Below are positions 10,818 through 23,004 of a stretch of DNA of 64,000 bases, in pieces (positions within the stretch are counted from its first letter, which is position 1; each line of letters starts with the position of its first letter). The notes under the pieces were generated by a model. The model was given only the letters and a program-made list of their open reading frames with translations, was not told where the DNA came from and searched no databases. The stretch is taken from NCBI RefSeq assembly GCF_029784165.1, contig NC_073696.1:49049315-49113314 (forward strand), in the 5' to 3' direction. The translations under genes and the position numbers were made by a program. Origin of the DNA: Wyeomyia smithii (Eukaryota; Arthropoda; Insecta; Diptera; Culicidae).

Positions 10818-13283
10818 ACAGAACATGGCATAATATTTCTTCTGCTTCGTGGTGTTATTCTAATGGTAACATTCAACGTTAAATATGCGAAAGAAAACTC
10901 ACAGGGAATAAACAAGGTCCCAACTCCGATCAACGTTGGTTTCAAGAACAATTTGTTAACGGTACATGAGATAAATTTTTAAAGCTGCAGATTTTACAGA
11001 TGAGTTTGGATTGTTGATTAAAGGAAACTGCACACCCTTCCGACTTGGCTAGGTTAAAAAGCTATTATCTTTCTTTTTCCATATTTGTGAATTTTTGTAA
11101 GAATACAAAAACTAGTGCTCAGCTTATATTCATGTTAGTTAACATGAACATCGCTTTGCGAATTCATGAAGCTCAAAAAAGTACTAGTACTAGAAGGTCT
11201 TAGATGCTGATCAAATGATTCTAGTCATTGGTACCTAATCCAAATAAAATACGTAGGTAAATGTTATTCCTACTAACTAGAGTGAAATGCTTCCGCATTA
11301 CATAACCCACCTACTGTTGGGAACAGTATCTAAATATTCGGTTGTTGAACATCAATAATTACAACGTTGCAAGTTAAATATGTCGATTCTGTGTGTTTTC
11401 TCTTAGTTCAACGTCAGACCTAGGAATCAGCCCTGATTGTACTGTCGAACAACAACAACAACAACAGAAAAAAGCATGCTTTCAATGGTTATTGCTTTGG
11501 CACAGAAATCCTGCACTAACAGAGAAATGTGTGACGTTCACCAGGAACGATAGCTGCTGACTGATTTCCCCCTTATCTCGCATAAAATAAGAGTACCGAT
11601 TCTGCCGCCTTGAACCATTACGGATGGCACATTCCATCTCGGCAGAGCCGGATCGCAATTTATTGAAAACCAAGCCCCTGTAATAGTCAATGGAACTTTT
11701 CATTCAAGCTCGGTGTGGTGTAAATTTTTCTTTTATTCCACCCTGGAGGTTGGAATTTTCATGTTGTATTTTCGTTGCACCGTTCGATTATATTGGAATA
11801 TCGTCAGGGTTTAACAAACATTTTCGTGTATAGTTTCAATTGTCAACTGAAATGTAGATTAAATTATGTGAGACCCACACAAATTGACAATGCTGCATCG
11901 CTTTTCAATCCTGCTGCTGAAATGTTTTGTCAACCCCGATATCTAAGACAACAACCTAACCCTGACAACATTCACCAACTTATCCAGCGGCATGACCGGA
12001 GAAGTTCGCACTGGCTGTTGAATTCACACGTGCACATGTGCTTACAAATACTGTCGAACAAACAGTGGAACAGTTTCCGCTCGTTGTTAGCCGCTACATA
12101 ACCCGTTCCTGAATAAGCGATATTGTCGTACTGTTATCAGACTGGAGAACTGTAAGCAAACACAGAAAAACACCCTACCGCGTACTGTGGTGGTAGATCC
12201 TGCGCAAATGTACATCCACCCATGTGAGGAGAAGGTTACAGAGCAGATCTAGTCTAGCTGTGCTGCAGGCACACGATGTTTGTGCACAGTGTTTATTTTG
12301 TTTCCATCGTTGGCTGCCCGGGTCGGGCGGAAGGAATAATATGATGAATCACAGATATTGGTTCACAAGTAGTCGTTAAGGAAGAGCAAATCGAGTTAAT
12401 TTCATTCCTATTTTCGATTTTAACGACATTGGATAAAGTGACCATATAGGATGGGTCCGTAAAATAAAGCTAATGCTTGCGTTTCGGAATGACAGCATTT
12501 AGTTGTGATTGCTAAGTTATTGCTGTATCACCGTGGATCAATAAACTGTGATTTAAAATAATTGGGAATTTAATGAAAGCACCTTAATTCATTTGAACGG
12601 CGAACACATAACACATTTTATGATCGGCGTATACAGGTGTGTGTATAAGGTGTGTGTGGTATAATTTTTGAGTAAGTTTTGAATAAGGGCACCCAATTTT
12701 GAAGCAAATTTTATAAGTATATTTTGCTGAAACTCCATATCTAAAAAGCACGATACAGAAAAACAAACAAAACGGAACAGATTCTAATTCTGACTCAGAG
12801 CTATCATTATTTTGTGAAATCAACAGAACAATAGAATTAAAGATCACCAAACGGTGAAATATGCACAAAGCTTTACAATGACATATAGTCATAGAATAGG
12901 TTAAGTATGAGTTAGTAAAAGTAAGAAGTAAAACGCTAAATCGTTGATTCTAAACAGCTTTCTCAGTTAGCTAATCCGTTAATAACCGTTAAATTACATG
13001 TCTAGAAGTTTCACTCTGGTTCGAATTACATACTTTTCGCGTATTCACTGTTTAGTTGCGTTCACTAGACATTAGAAATAAACGATACTATAGTTGAACA
13101 TATACTAAGGAAGCTCTCTCACAGCTGTGTAAAATGAATCATCTATAATAGCTATCAGGTAAATAATTTGTTCATAGGAGTTAACGTATTTGACATCATG
13201 AGCAAGAGTATGACAAGCATTACGATTTACCATTGCTAGAATGATGTTTTCTGGTCCCCCAACTCCGAAATCTCGAAGTACAG
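10817..13283. other. Non-coding stretch with a short CAA repeat
   Basis: A short (CAA)n tract lies near 11449-11466. I recognise no gene, tRNA or transposon end in the remainder. Confidence 0.4.
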
Positions 13284-13425
13284 TCTAATAAGCCAGTCAC
13301 TGTATTTTCGAACCTAGGCTTGAGAGAGACTGTTAGTGTCACTAAGAACGTAGAGCTAGCTTTGCAATTATCCTGTACACTAACAGTTGGCTACGAAGTA
13401 TGTGTCAAATAAACAGAACAGCACC
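13284..13425 (+). mobile_element. SINE-like repeat copy, older member
   Basis: It shares a body with the repeat at 39010-39165: AGCCAGTC, then GAGAGACTGTTAGTGTCA, GTAG-GCTAGC, GCAATT-TCCTGTACA and a tail ATAAACAGAA. The T-arm/B-box region is degenerate here (TTTTCGAACCTA), while the second copy retains GGTTCGAGTCT. Two dispersed diverged copies with a tRNA-like promoter box suggest a tRNA-derived SINE. I do not assign a family name. Confidence 0.5.
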
Positions 13426-14457
13426 CACTTCCTTGGCTCTAACCATGGATAAGAGGAATAAAAAAAATCACAGGAGGGTTGTGTGCAAGGCCACGACCGC
13501 AAGGTTGAAGTAGAATACTTTTACACAGCTCTACTTACGGCTGTACATTAACCTACGGCCTAATGCGCACGGCCAACACAATAGAAAGGTGTTTTCACAT
13601 TGAAAATTAGACACGGCTTTACTGGAGTAAGTGTTGGCAAATGCATCTACCGCTAATACCGCCGCTATCGTACGAAAGCGCCTCGTTTCATGTGGGGAAT
13701 AATATCAACAACGAAAAATGACGCGCGTCTAAGCACACCCGAACTGTTTCGCCGTGCCGCTTCCATTTACTTTATTATAACATCGGCCTCGTGGAAGTAC
13801 CGGCTGCACCTACCGCTGAGGCTGTTACCATACTGCTACTGGTACCCAAAACTATTAATTCTTCAAATCAAGTGTTTCATTTGTCCTCAGAAGAACAATT
13901 GGTCGGCGGCGAATGTGAAAAAGATGTCTTTTCGAATCAAGCATATCAAACAATTAAGATACTGGAAGGGCAAACGTTTTAATGACTTTCGTAGAGAGCG
14001 ATATGATATAAATTCATTCTTTGCAGGTTGCATCTACTAGCTCTTGCCTATTTGTGATCTAAGATACATCAAATAAGACATTTTTGGTGTTAACTCGGTC
14101 TGTGTAGGAACTATCTTTTTTTGTTTTCTACAAAGTTATGTATTTTGATGATATACAAATATATGCCGAACATTATTGGCTTCTAAATGCACAGTTTTTA
14201 ATACACAAATAATTCTAATTATAGTGAGTAGTCCAATATGAAACGTTATATTTCCAAAACAAGAGGCGTTGTGTCTTCGTGAAAGTTTTTTGGGACAATA
14301 TTATTTAAAATTTCGCTCAAGATATCATTTCTTTGAAGTACAAGACTGTAAAGTAAGGCTTTGCAGCGCCACTATACTCCATCATATTAAATTTCTTCTT
14401 AAGATAGTTTGTCAATAAAACCAGTTTGTCAATACAACCAGTGAAAATGAATAAAAA
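13426..14457. other. Non-coding stretch containing a MITE-like segment
   Basis: The segment 13920-13990 is similar to 15823-15885 (shared ATGTCTTTTC...ATACTGGAA...ACTTTCGTA-like words), so it is a dispersed repeat. The overlapping open frames here do not resemble known proteins. Confidence 0.35.
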
Positions 14458-15260
14458 TTGCCTAGTTTTCCTGAGTTTACCTTCACTCGCGCTAACGAAA
14501 CTACCCATGTAGCATCAATCATACCAACCCATGAGACAGCAGAAGAAAAATCGAAGCTGAAGCGAAAAACCGAGGGGAAAGTGGCTACATCGCTGCGTGC
14601 GCTTGGCCTGGAGGTCGGTGCTATCGGCCAAACAGTGAAAAAGTACCTGCCGAACATGAACATACATGTCAGAAATCGGCAGCCGCGTCCACTGGTCGCG
14701 GAGATGCAGGCAATGACGTAGCGGCAGCGGCTGAATAAGATGGTCACGTCTATTTTCCCGGCGAATCGCGATGTGACGGTTGTGATGGAAGACGAAACCT
14801 ATCTCACCCTGGATGGCAACGACTGGCAGGGCACTTCGTATTTCACTTCCTCCACGAAAGAAGTGAGCTCCGAGGTGAAGTTCATTTCATACATCAAGTA
14901 CCCCAAGAAGGTGCTGCTGAGGCTGACAATCAGCGAGAAGGGGATGTCAAAGCTTTCGCTCCGAACTGGCTGTTAACGGGAAAGTTTATAGTACAAAGTG
15001 TCTGTCGGAAGTTGCGTCATTCTTCAAGAAATACCGTAAGGGCAAAAACGCGTTCAGCCAGATCTGACGTCGTTCCGCTACTCGAAGCGATCGTTGGAGG
15101 AGATGGTGCGGCTAAATATCGACTTGGTACCCAAGTCGGCGAACCCGCTCAACTTTTTCCAACTGCGTCTCATCGAGAATTTCTGGGCAAACCTGAAATA
15201 TAAGATCTACTCTAATAATTTTGTCGCCAAACCTGAGGAGAATTTGATAAATTAATATGT
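14458..15260 (+). pseudogene. Degenerate ITmD37E-type mariner-like transposase
   Basis: This is the fossil of a cut-and-paste DDE transposase. An N-terminal helix-turn-helix-like segment (about 14560-14660) is followed by the first catalytic Asp in VVMEDETYLTLDGNDWQG (near 14790). The last Asp-Glu pair is in DLTSFRYSK and LIENFWANLK. I count 37 residues between that D and E, the signature of the DD37E (ITmD37E) group described in mosquitoes. There is an in-frame TAG at 14719-14721, a frameshift near 14960 after SEKGMSK, and another near 15060 just before the second Asp, so it cannot be expressed. No terminal inverted repeats could be assigned. MITEs abut its 3' side. Confidence 0.85.
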
Positions 15261-15370
15261 TTTTGTCCACCATGGCGAACGTTATGGTTAACTGCCGGGA
15301 GGTCGCTCGCAAGGGCGTAGAATTTTCCGCTAGTAAGCCACCTTCCATGAGAAATTTATCAAACTCTGAG

Positions 15371-15673
15371 TGGCCCAAAAGCTCAAACTTGAAAAAAAAA
15401 TAAAGATTATAGGTTTTAAGCCATTCCTGTGAAATTTTGTGCCCCCAGCCACCAACATTTTTTCAGAGACCTAAATGAGTTTTCTCGTAAACACAACGTT
15501 CAAGCGACGAACCCGACGAGCAATTACTTTGCGAACTCTCACGTAAGTTGACGCGTTTTGGTAATGACTAGGAGCACCAAAATTCACAGGAATGGTTAAG
15601 AACCTAAAAGCTCTTTGGAGCAGCGATTTTGAGTTTTAGGGCAACATTTTTTTCACTTTTGACGACCAGTGTT
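15371..15673 (+). mobile_element. MITE family M, copy 1 (long inner TIRs)
   Basis: The inner inverted repeat is CCATTCCTGTGAAATTTTG (about 15421) against CAAAATTCACAGGAATGG (about 15578). Outside it are AAGCTCAAACTTG on the left and a GAGTTTTAGGGCAAC ... TCGACC-like end on the right. The centre contains CGACGAACCCGACGAGCAA. The outer left TIR is missing, so the copy is 5' truncated next to the mariner fossil. There is no coding capacity. Confidence 0.7.
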
Positions 15674-15822
15674 ACCTATCCTAGTATTTTTTATCGCCGT
15701 TCGAAACAAGTCCATTTTTAAATGTAATCGTAATATCATCGAAACACACATCTTTGTAGGAGACACAAAAAAGATTTCTTCTATACAGATCTAGTTATTA
15801 CCAAAAAAAATTAAAAAATATG

Positions 15823-16075
15823 TCTTTTCAAATTGCATATTACGCAATAAAAATACTGGAAAGGACAAATGCTGTAATCAACTCCGTAAAGACTATAGCT
15901 CTTTAACCATCTTTGTGAATTTTGGTGCCTGTAGCCATTTCTAAAACACGGCAATAGCTCCCACCCACTTCAAGTCGCACGTTAACCATGCGCCTCCTTC
16001 ACTGTTGAATCGATGGAGACGCCAAATAACCATTGCACGCTGTTCTAGGGAACGGGTTTAAGAGAATATTCAAAT
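15823..16075 (+). repeat. MITE-like repeat, direct copy A
   Basis: It contains TTAACCAT and GTGAATTTTGGTGCC, related to the TIR of family M, then a distinct body GCGCCTCCTTCACTGTTGAA and TCTAGGGAACG. The same body recurs at 16395-16545 in the same orientation. Confidence 0.6.
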
Positions 16076-16382
16076 CTAGAGTTCGATAGCAAAATATGCT
16101 AGAGAAAAATTGTTTTCTAAAAAATGCATAAGTATGATCTAGTGGACATTTTCCAGCAATCACAAACTAAGTTGGCCAAAAGGTTTGATGAAATTCAGCA
16201 TATAACTTTTTTATAATTGCAGATAGAGTTTAACGATGTTCAGTTCTGTTGTAGCCCCGTCAATTCTACGCAACTCTGTAGAAAAAAGTTTTCATCTGTC
16301 TTTCAAAATATCCGATTTTTAGGAGCTATTTTAATAAATCAAAAGAGGAAACCTACAGATGCGGCCTTAAAGGTCAAACTAA

Positions 16383-16545
16383 AAAAAAGATGATTATAGC
16401 CATTTAACCATTGCTGTAAATTTTGATGCCGCGAACGTTAACCGTGCGCCTCCTTTCACTGTTGAATTGATGGAGACGCCAAACAATCATTGCACAGCGG
16501 TCTAGGGAACGAGCTTAGCGGGGAATTTGATGGAACCATTCATGA
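16383..16545 (+). repeat. MITE-like repeat, direct copy B
   Basis: Second copy of the 15895-16075 body: GATTATAGCCATTTAACCAT, GTAAATTTTGATGCC, GCGCCTCCTTTCACTGTTGA, GGAGACGCCAAA, GGTCTAGGGAACG. A right-end-like segment with TTCACGGGAATGGTTGAATA lies downstream near 16815-16860, so several nested copies are probable. Confidence 0.6.
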
Positions 16546-16860
16546 TTGATGTCACGCAAAATTTTGCAAAGATTAACTCCCCTTCACCCCCTTGTCACAA
16601 ACTTCATTGACCCCCCTCAAATACGTCACGTTTTTATAACCCTCTTCCCCTTTGGTTATAATTGTCTAAAAATTAGGAAATTTGTAAAAAATGCATTTTT
16701 TCCCAATTAGAACGATTTTACTGTAAGAACAACTGGAACTGAAAGGAAAAGTAGATTTAAAAAGATAACTTAAAAAGGCGTTTAGTACAAGTATTCTGTT
16801 GATAAAGTCGTTGAAATTCACGGGAATGGTTGAATAGCTATAATCTTTCTTTTTTTTTGG

Positions 16861-19800
16861 AGTGCACTTGTGTTGACTTGTGTTATCAATAGGTACCGAA
16901 AATGCTAGTAACGTTAAAAGCCAATGCCAGTATTTTAATACTGGAAAATCGTCCGGTAGAAACGGTATTCCCATGCGAGCAACAAATATTAAACTGTCTA
17001 AAAGGCACTAACAATAATGTTTATCATGCAAGAAAAACATTGTAAACATTGAAATAAATAAGTATTTTATTACAATGTTTGGGTGTCCAGATGATTGTGA
17101 ATGCCGACCCTATCGGTTGAAGAGTGGAAGCGTTTGCAATGTTTGTGTCTATTTTTATTGTTTGTTCCTACACTTTTTTTACCCGCGATAAAAAAAAATC
17201 GTGGTGTGTTGAAAACTGCCGTGAACGAAAATAACGACATTTCCATCATAGTTTTGTTCGTTGTTTTTCTCCACTTTTGAAACACAATAAGTTGTGCAAT
17301 TTCACTCCAAAACATTTTTTTTATATATACGCATTATCCACTGGATAGACAACGGAAAACAAAGCACCTTCAAAGCGTCTGAAAACCTTCTAGATAAAAC
17401 TGAATCAGAAAAAACAACTATAGCGACAATCAGACAGTAAATATTGTTGATTAAAATAGTGAAGCAACTGCCTTTTTGGTTGAGAACATATTTCGTGACA
17501 GACGATGATAGAATGGTATAGCATTTGTAGTAAGATGGTTCGAAACAGAATAAAATGAAAATTTTGGAAATGTTACCCAACCTTCTGAGTGAATGTAAAC
17601 CAATGCTGGCCATATAAGATTAATGTTTTATTTGAACAAATTTTTCAGAGCCCACAGACACACGTAACTTCCGCCCTGATATATCAGTTGGATTTGGTTC
17701 AAGTGCTTTATCATGTTGACAAGTGCCTGTTATTGCAAGCTATTCTGTCTTCTGTTAAACAAATAAGAACAATTTGTCGCGTCTACTTCAAGTGTTTTTG
17801 CACTTGACTCGGTTTATCTATTTGTACTCGGGTACAAATTCAAATTGAAGTGGTTTAGCGTTAATTTTTATATGCTTTAGAATTTTTCATGTAAATCTTC
17901 GTCAAATTTTGTGGATGTTACAAACTAATATTGAAATTAGCAAGTCACTGAAATTACTCGACAAAAAACTGAATTAAAGTATATTTAACTAGAGCTTATT
18001 AAAACCCAGCTATTTAAGCAGAAGTTATAGCTTTCCTATCTTCCACTACCTGGTACGGATCAGTGGACCAACTGCAGGGGGAAAATTTAATCTTATATGT
18101 GACCCCATTGAAAACTTCTGGTGCTACTCATGTTTAATTTTCATAAATTTCGTAGGTGGTACACAATACGTTAATGAAACTGCAATGAAGCCGACGAATA
18201 AATTATAAAACCGAAAGCTAAGCGGGCTGACGTCAGCTTGGGATGAACGCCAGCATGTGGCTATTATGCCGAACAGGGGACCAGACACCGCCACACAATG
18301 GACTCGCCCAAATGAACAGCACGAGACTGTCCGGGGTGTTGGCGGATCGCATGGCAAATTTGATAAATTGAAGCTCATAAAAATCCCGCTCCTTTCCGCA
18401 AATCCCACCCACTTGGGCGGTGGACTTATTGCCACTGCCTGGCTGTGCTTCACGTCCTGGCTCATTACTGGGCTCATGTTTTTTTAGTATAAAAAACTGT
18501 GACCGGCTAAGCAGCGTGGCATTAGCTGAGCGTAGATCGGTGGTCCAGTTTGATAGTTATCTGTTCTGCCGACAGGCGGAGTAGCTTTTTTCTGGAGGGT
18601 TATTTAACACAGAATGTTGGCAGCAAAGGTCCAAATGTTCAGATTCAGTAATGAGCAATATAAGGCACAATTTTTCGGATGAAGATTTGTAGATAGCTAA
18701 GATGATTGTGATATTGAAATGCGCCCGTCTGCAAGGCGTCTTAGGCTTGATTCAATTATGGTGGCACAAAAAGCTCCACATTGAGGACTGCTCTGAAAAA
18801 ATGTTTTTATTGTTTCGACAGACGTAATATTTTCTGGCGACTGTAAACAGCAGACTAGTCTGGCTGTTGTGTGTTTCTGTTTGGCCAATCAGAGGGCGAA
18901 ACTAGATACGTTTCTAACAGCTGCGTCATACCAGCAAAATTTTGCTATCTATACTTTTTTTCTCTCCACTGATCATTCGTGTTACGCCCCGTCTGAGTGG
19001 ATTCCATTGTAATCGTGGTGTAAATATTGTCGTCGCTGCCGTCTGGTCGTGAATATTCAAATTTATAAAGACCATGTTAATTAACTGTGGAAATTATGAT
19101 AATGTGCCGGCAGGAAATTCCGCCGGGATGCAGCGATATTGAAAACTTTGTCGAAGGACATCGGATGACGAGGGCCACGTTTGAATGTTTGGCGGTCACG
19201 GTTTGACCTTATTCGGGATGCGAATGTAGACATGATGCTAATGCCAAGGGTGGTATCGAAAAGTAAACCACAATGAATATGGGTACTCATTTTTTTGGTG
19301 AATGTGTTTAGAATCGCAAACCTAAATATTTACGATTTGACATGATAACTGTTAAACAAAACTGTGGCGAGTGATTAATTTAATTCGACATCACTCCACT
19401 CTTTCACCCCAGCCAGAATTCTACCTCAATCGTTTTATGCCTCAAGTTTTCCGCGATAACGGAGCAATAAAATAACAATACCGATTTGCCTCGGCACGTT
19501 TACTTACCGTTCCATTTAATCCACCGAAAAATTCAACCGACTTGTTGAATCCTCCAGCACGCCCGACCTGCCGCTGCGCATAGTTGTGTTGGCGTCCCAC
19601 TAGCAATAATTTTGTGATTTATTCCAGTCTCGGTGTTGCTAAATGTGAAACAGATTGCAGCCAGGATTGTGCCTGTCTGTGCATAAACCACGACAACCAC
19701 TTGTTTTTCGCTGCTTATGCCACCGGCGACGTACTTTACGTGTCCGTTTGCCGGTCAGTGAACGTGGTTCTGCGCCCGGTTGAAGTGCTCTAAGCCACAA

Positions 19801-20500
19801 CGCTGGGTTAGCGAAATTCAGTCGAACTTGACGGAAACAGGAAACTTCACACCATCGAACAGAACGCGGGTACCGCTATTACATACACGCGATTCGTAAC
19901 ACTTTTTTCTGCGGTACGGGCCTATACCTATGCCACCTACACAAGAACACACACACAATATCAACCACATGAGCCACGTTTCACCAGTGTTCGGATCGGG
20001 TTGCACAGGCTGTCTAGATTAGAATTTTACCATCACACGAGTCGCGGGTTAAATGCACTGAGCTTCGTCGGTTGCGGGTTGAAGCGAATGGTTTTACGAA
20101 ACATGAAACTCGTTGTAGAATACTTTCTTTGGTTCTGGAAAGAAATAATAGGAAGTGACCGTTTTAATTTAACATCTATGGTATCAAAATTCAGTATATG
20201 AAGTGTTCTATACACTAAGCACACAAGATACCTTGCGTCTCCACCATAACGGAATATCATGGAAACGCATTGTACATTGTAATGGAGTCCTCGTTTTGCT
20301 CGAATCGTAAGTTTTACGAGCTACTCGAATTGGAAATTAAGTAAAATTTTTCAATAAATATTTCTAAATTCATCAACTTTAACTTTAGTTGTGACCGATT
20401 TGATTAAGTTTAGGCTGCTAGTGAAATCATTCATAACAAAAGTCGGTTCGACTAGTGACGAATCCTTTGAAAACACGCAAAAGGATGGTTTTGGTTATCT
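16861..20500. other. Non-coding stretch, no convincing gene
   Basis: A GC-richer island lies at about 18.2-18.6 kb, with TATAAAAAA at 18488. I could not connect it to a transcript. No transposon ends, RNA genes or coding motifs are recognisable in the rest. Confidence 0.35.
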
Positions 20501-20580
20501 AGGTTAGCGGTTTTCAACCTGGGGTACGCGTACCCCTAGGGGTACTCGGAAGCCTTCAGGGGGTACGCGAAAGAAAAATC
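20501..20580 (+). mobile_element. hAT-like terminal sequence (single end)
   Basis: GCGGTTTTCAACCTGGGG followed by GGTACGCGTACCCC and AGGGGGTACGCG resembles the termini of hAT/Charlie-type elements (CAGNGGTTCTCAACC...). The matching opposite end was not found within the window, so this may be a truncated copy. Confidence 0.4.
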
Positions 20581-21170
20581 AGTAATGGCGAACAAGGCAT
20601 TTTTTCTTTATAATAGTTTATTTTTTGTTCTCTCTTGCTCTTGAAACATGACTGAAGCAATCAAACAAACCATAGTTCAATTTGATTCCTGAACAAGACT
20701 ACCACAACATGATCTATCACTACTTTCTCCCACTCCGCGAAGACATTCCAAGACAGGGCACGGTGCCCCGCTGGACCATTATTATAAAAAAAAATTGTCC
20801 ATCAAATCCAAGCATGAGAGTCAATTTTTGAGGTCATTTTACACCTCTGGTTAAAATTTCTAAAAAATCTACCGACCGGATCTCGAGAAATCTCGATTTT
20901 AGGGTGTTAGTTAATGAATTTCAAAATAATCCGTATTCAATTCATGCAATATCACCAAAATTCATCCCAAAACTTGCCCAATTCATTTTATGCCGAAATA
21001 TACTTGTTGGTGTAGCTACAATTATGATAATTCACCACTGACTTAACTCTCCAAATTGACTTAAGTGTGTTATTTGTATGGCTTAGTGGCTCTAGCTCAA
21101 TTTAAATGTTACGTTCTGTAAATTGAAAGGGAAAAAAATAATTTAAACTGTTAATGGTTTTTATCATTTA

Positions 21171-21385
21171 AAAAATTATAGGCATTTAGCCATTCCTGTG
21201 CATTTTGGTGCACCCCGCCACCAACATTTTTTCAGAGATTTAAATGAGTTTTTTCGTGAACATAACGTTGAAGCGACGAACCCGGCGAGCACTTACTATG
21301 CGAACTCTCAGAAAGCTATAATCTCTCTAGGGCAGCTATTTCGAGCTTTGGGGCAGCATTTTTTTCGCTTTTGTCGACCAGTGTC
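21171..21385 (+). mobile_element. MITE family M, copy 2 (left end truncated)
   Basis: It has CCATTCCTGTGCATTTTGG, the centre AAGCGACGAACCCGGCGAGC, and the outer right end TTTTTTTCGCTTTTGTCGAC-CAGTG. The centre is nearly the same as in the 15.4 kb copy. The inner right TIR is deleted. Confidence 0.7.
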
Positions 21386-21399
21386 ATTCTTGTGATTTT

Positions 21400-21600
21400 T
21401 ACTTTTATTCCCTCCCTTTTTTGTTGTTCAGATTATTTTCATCATTTTTTGTTTTTTCTCTTTTCATTCCTGTTTTTTCGTTTTTCTTTATTGAAATTCT
21501 CGAAATTTTTGTAAATTTGGCGTTTTTGCCCTTGGTATCATTTTTACATTTTTTTTAATTTCTTAATTTTTGTCATTTTTAAATTTTAAACCAGTGTTGT
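21400..21600 (+). repeat. T-rich low-complexity tract
   Basis: Runs of T are punctuated by CATTTTT and GTCATTTTT words. It resembles the much longer tract at 27.0-29.5 kb. Confidence 0.7.
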
Positions 21601-21756
21601 TAGTCTCGCTCGTAAGCAGCATGCAACACATCATATGAGGTTCTCGGTGTTGCCGCTATCACACAGTAGAGAATTCTCCATTCAAGCTATTTCTCGTTCT
21701 TTCTCGCTTTCTTTCTTACTCGCATTTACGCCCGAGATCATATGCACACTAGGGTG

Positions 21757-21945
21757 TAAGGCTGTGCGAGATTTCGAATGATTTCGTATGATTTCGCAAA
21801 ACTCGAAATTTCCCGAAATTTCGGTTTCGCGAAATTGCCGCAAAATTTCGTTGAATTTCGCTAAATTCCGCCTAAAATTTCGCGAAATTAAACTTCCAAT
21901 TTCGACGATTACGAAATTTCGCGAAATTTCGGACCAAATTTCCGA
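21757..21945 (+). repeat. Cluster of CGAAATTTCG palindromes, left
   Basis: After GGCTGTGCGAGATTTCG there are many tandem, degenerate copies of the palindrome CGAAATTTCG. A related cluster in the opposite order, ending in TTTCGCACACCC, lies at 25447-25615. The two could be subterminal regions of one 3.9 kb TIR element that was later filled with insertions. Confidence 0.55.
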
Positions 21946-21999
21946 TGCACATTATTACATTATTTTGGTTTGTGCTCATTGTGACTATAAATTGAATTG

Positions 22000-23004
22000 A
22001 ATATATCTCAACAGATATCTGGTTTACTAATAAAAGTCAGACATAGTAGAATAAACTCTCAGCCGGTATTTTTTGTTTTTAAGGACAAAACCGTAACATC
22101 ATGCGGGAAGTATTTTTTATTCACGCAGAGCATGAATTTCTGGTCATCACTGAAGTCATATCCAAGGAATATGAAGCCGTCCAAATGCGCTACAAGGTAT
22201 CTAGTAATTTGTTTGTAGGAATAAATTTTACGCATCTTTGCAGATGTGGTTATATTTGCTGCGCACAAGGTTAAAGACAGTGCACAACTGTCACTTTTTG
22301 TCTTTCGTTTAGGAGGGCATAGCAATTTCTGTCAAAACTAATGCTCTGGAGCTCTATCTAACAGGCCAAATGTTCTATGCTACTCGCCTTGTAAAAATTT
22401 TCAAGCGTTTAGAGCGTGTTAGAGGACTCCTCTTCGCACACCGTAGTGTTTTTAAATGTGTTTTTTCAGATAGTTCATTGCTATCACTAGGCTGACCAGA
22501 TATCATGCCTTATAGTGTGCAGACAGAGTGAGCGATGTGTCCAGCAGAAAGAGTTGTAATTGCCTGAATTTTTAGTATTGTTTCAAAACACTCTGACTCC
22601 TGACTTTAAAGTCAGCATAGGTTTCAAAATTGCCAGGTACCTTACAAAAATATTTTAAACGTGTTACCAAAAAAGTATACTTTATCAATGAATGAATAAA
22701 AAGTACATGATTCGCTCTCGTTGAACACATAACTGAGAAATTTTATTCTTATTTTTAGGGGACACAAAATTTTACAATGTCAAAAACAAGTTCAGATTAT
22801 AGCACAAAAGTGATTCTGACTTTGCACTTGACGAATTTACAAGGTAGAAGAAAAGAAAGGTTATAAAGAACGAGAAATAAGAGGACGAGGATGATTACGA
22901 ATAACTTAATTGAGTAGAAAGAAAACTATTTGTTTGTTGCATTACAACATTCCATTCTAACTGTTGATTGGTTGAAAGAAAAATAATTTTTGGTTTGTTT
23001 CAAA
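22000..23004. other. Non-coding stretch
   Basis: No supported gene. It lies between the CGAAATTTCG cluster and the TIR element starting at 23005. Confidence 0.35.

Noticed and set aside
10562..10951. 129-codon minus-strand open frame with a Val-Cys run
   Set aside because: Created by the AC microsatellite; no recognisable protein on either side.
13690..14040. 116-codon plus-strand open frame
   Set aside because: Part of it is shared with the MITE-like repeat at 15.8 kb and a second frame is equally open.
18480..18640. Host promoter with TATAAAAAA at 18488 and a short ATG frame at 18613
   Set aside because: TATA-like words are common in AT-rich DNA, the frame is 23 codons and there is no supporting initiator or splice site.
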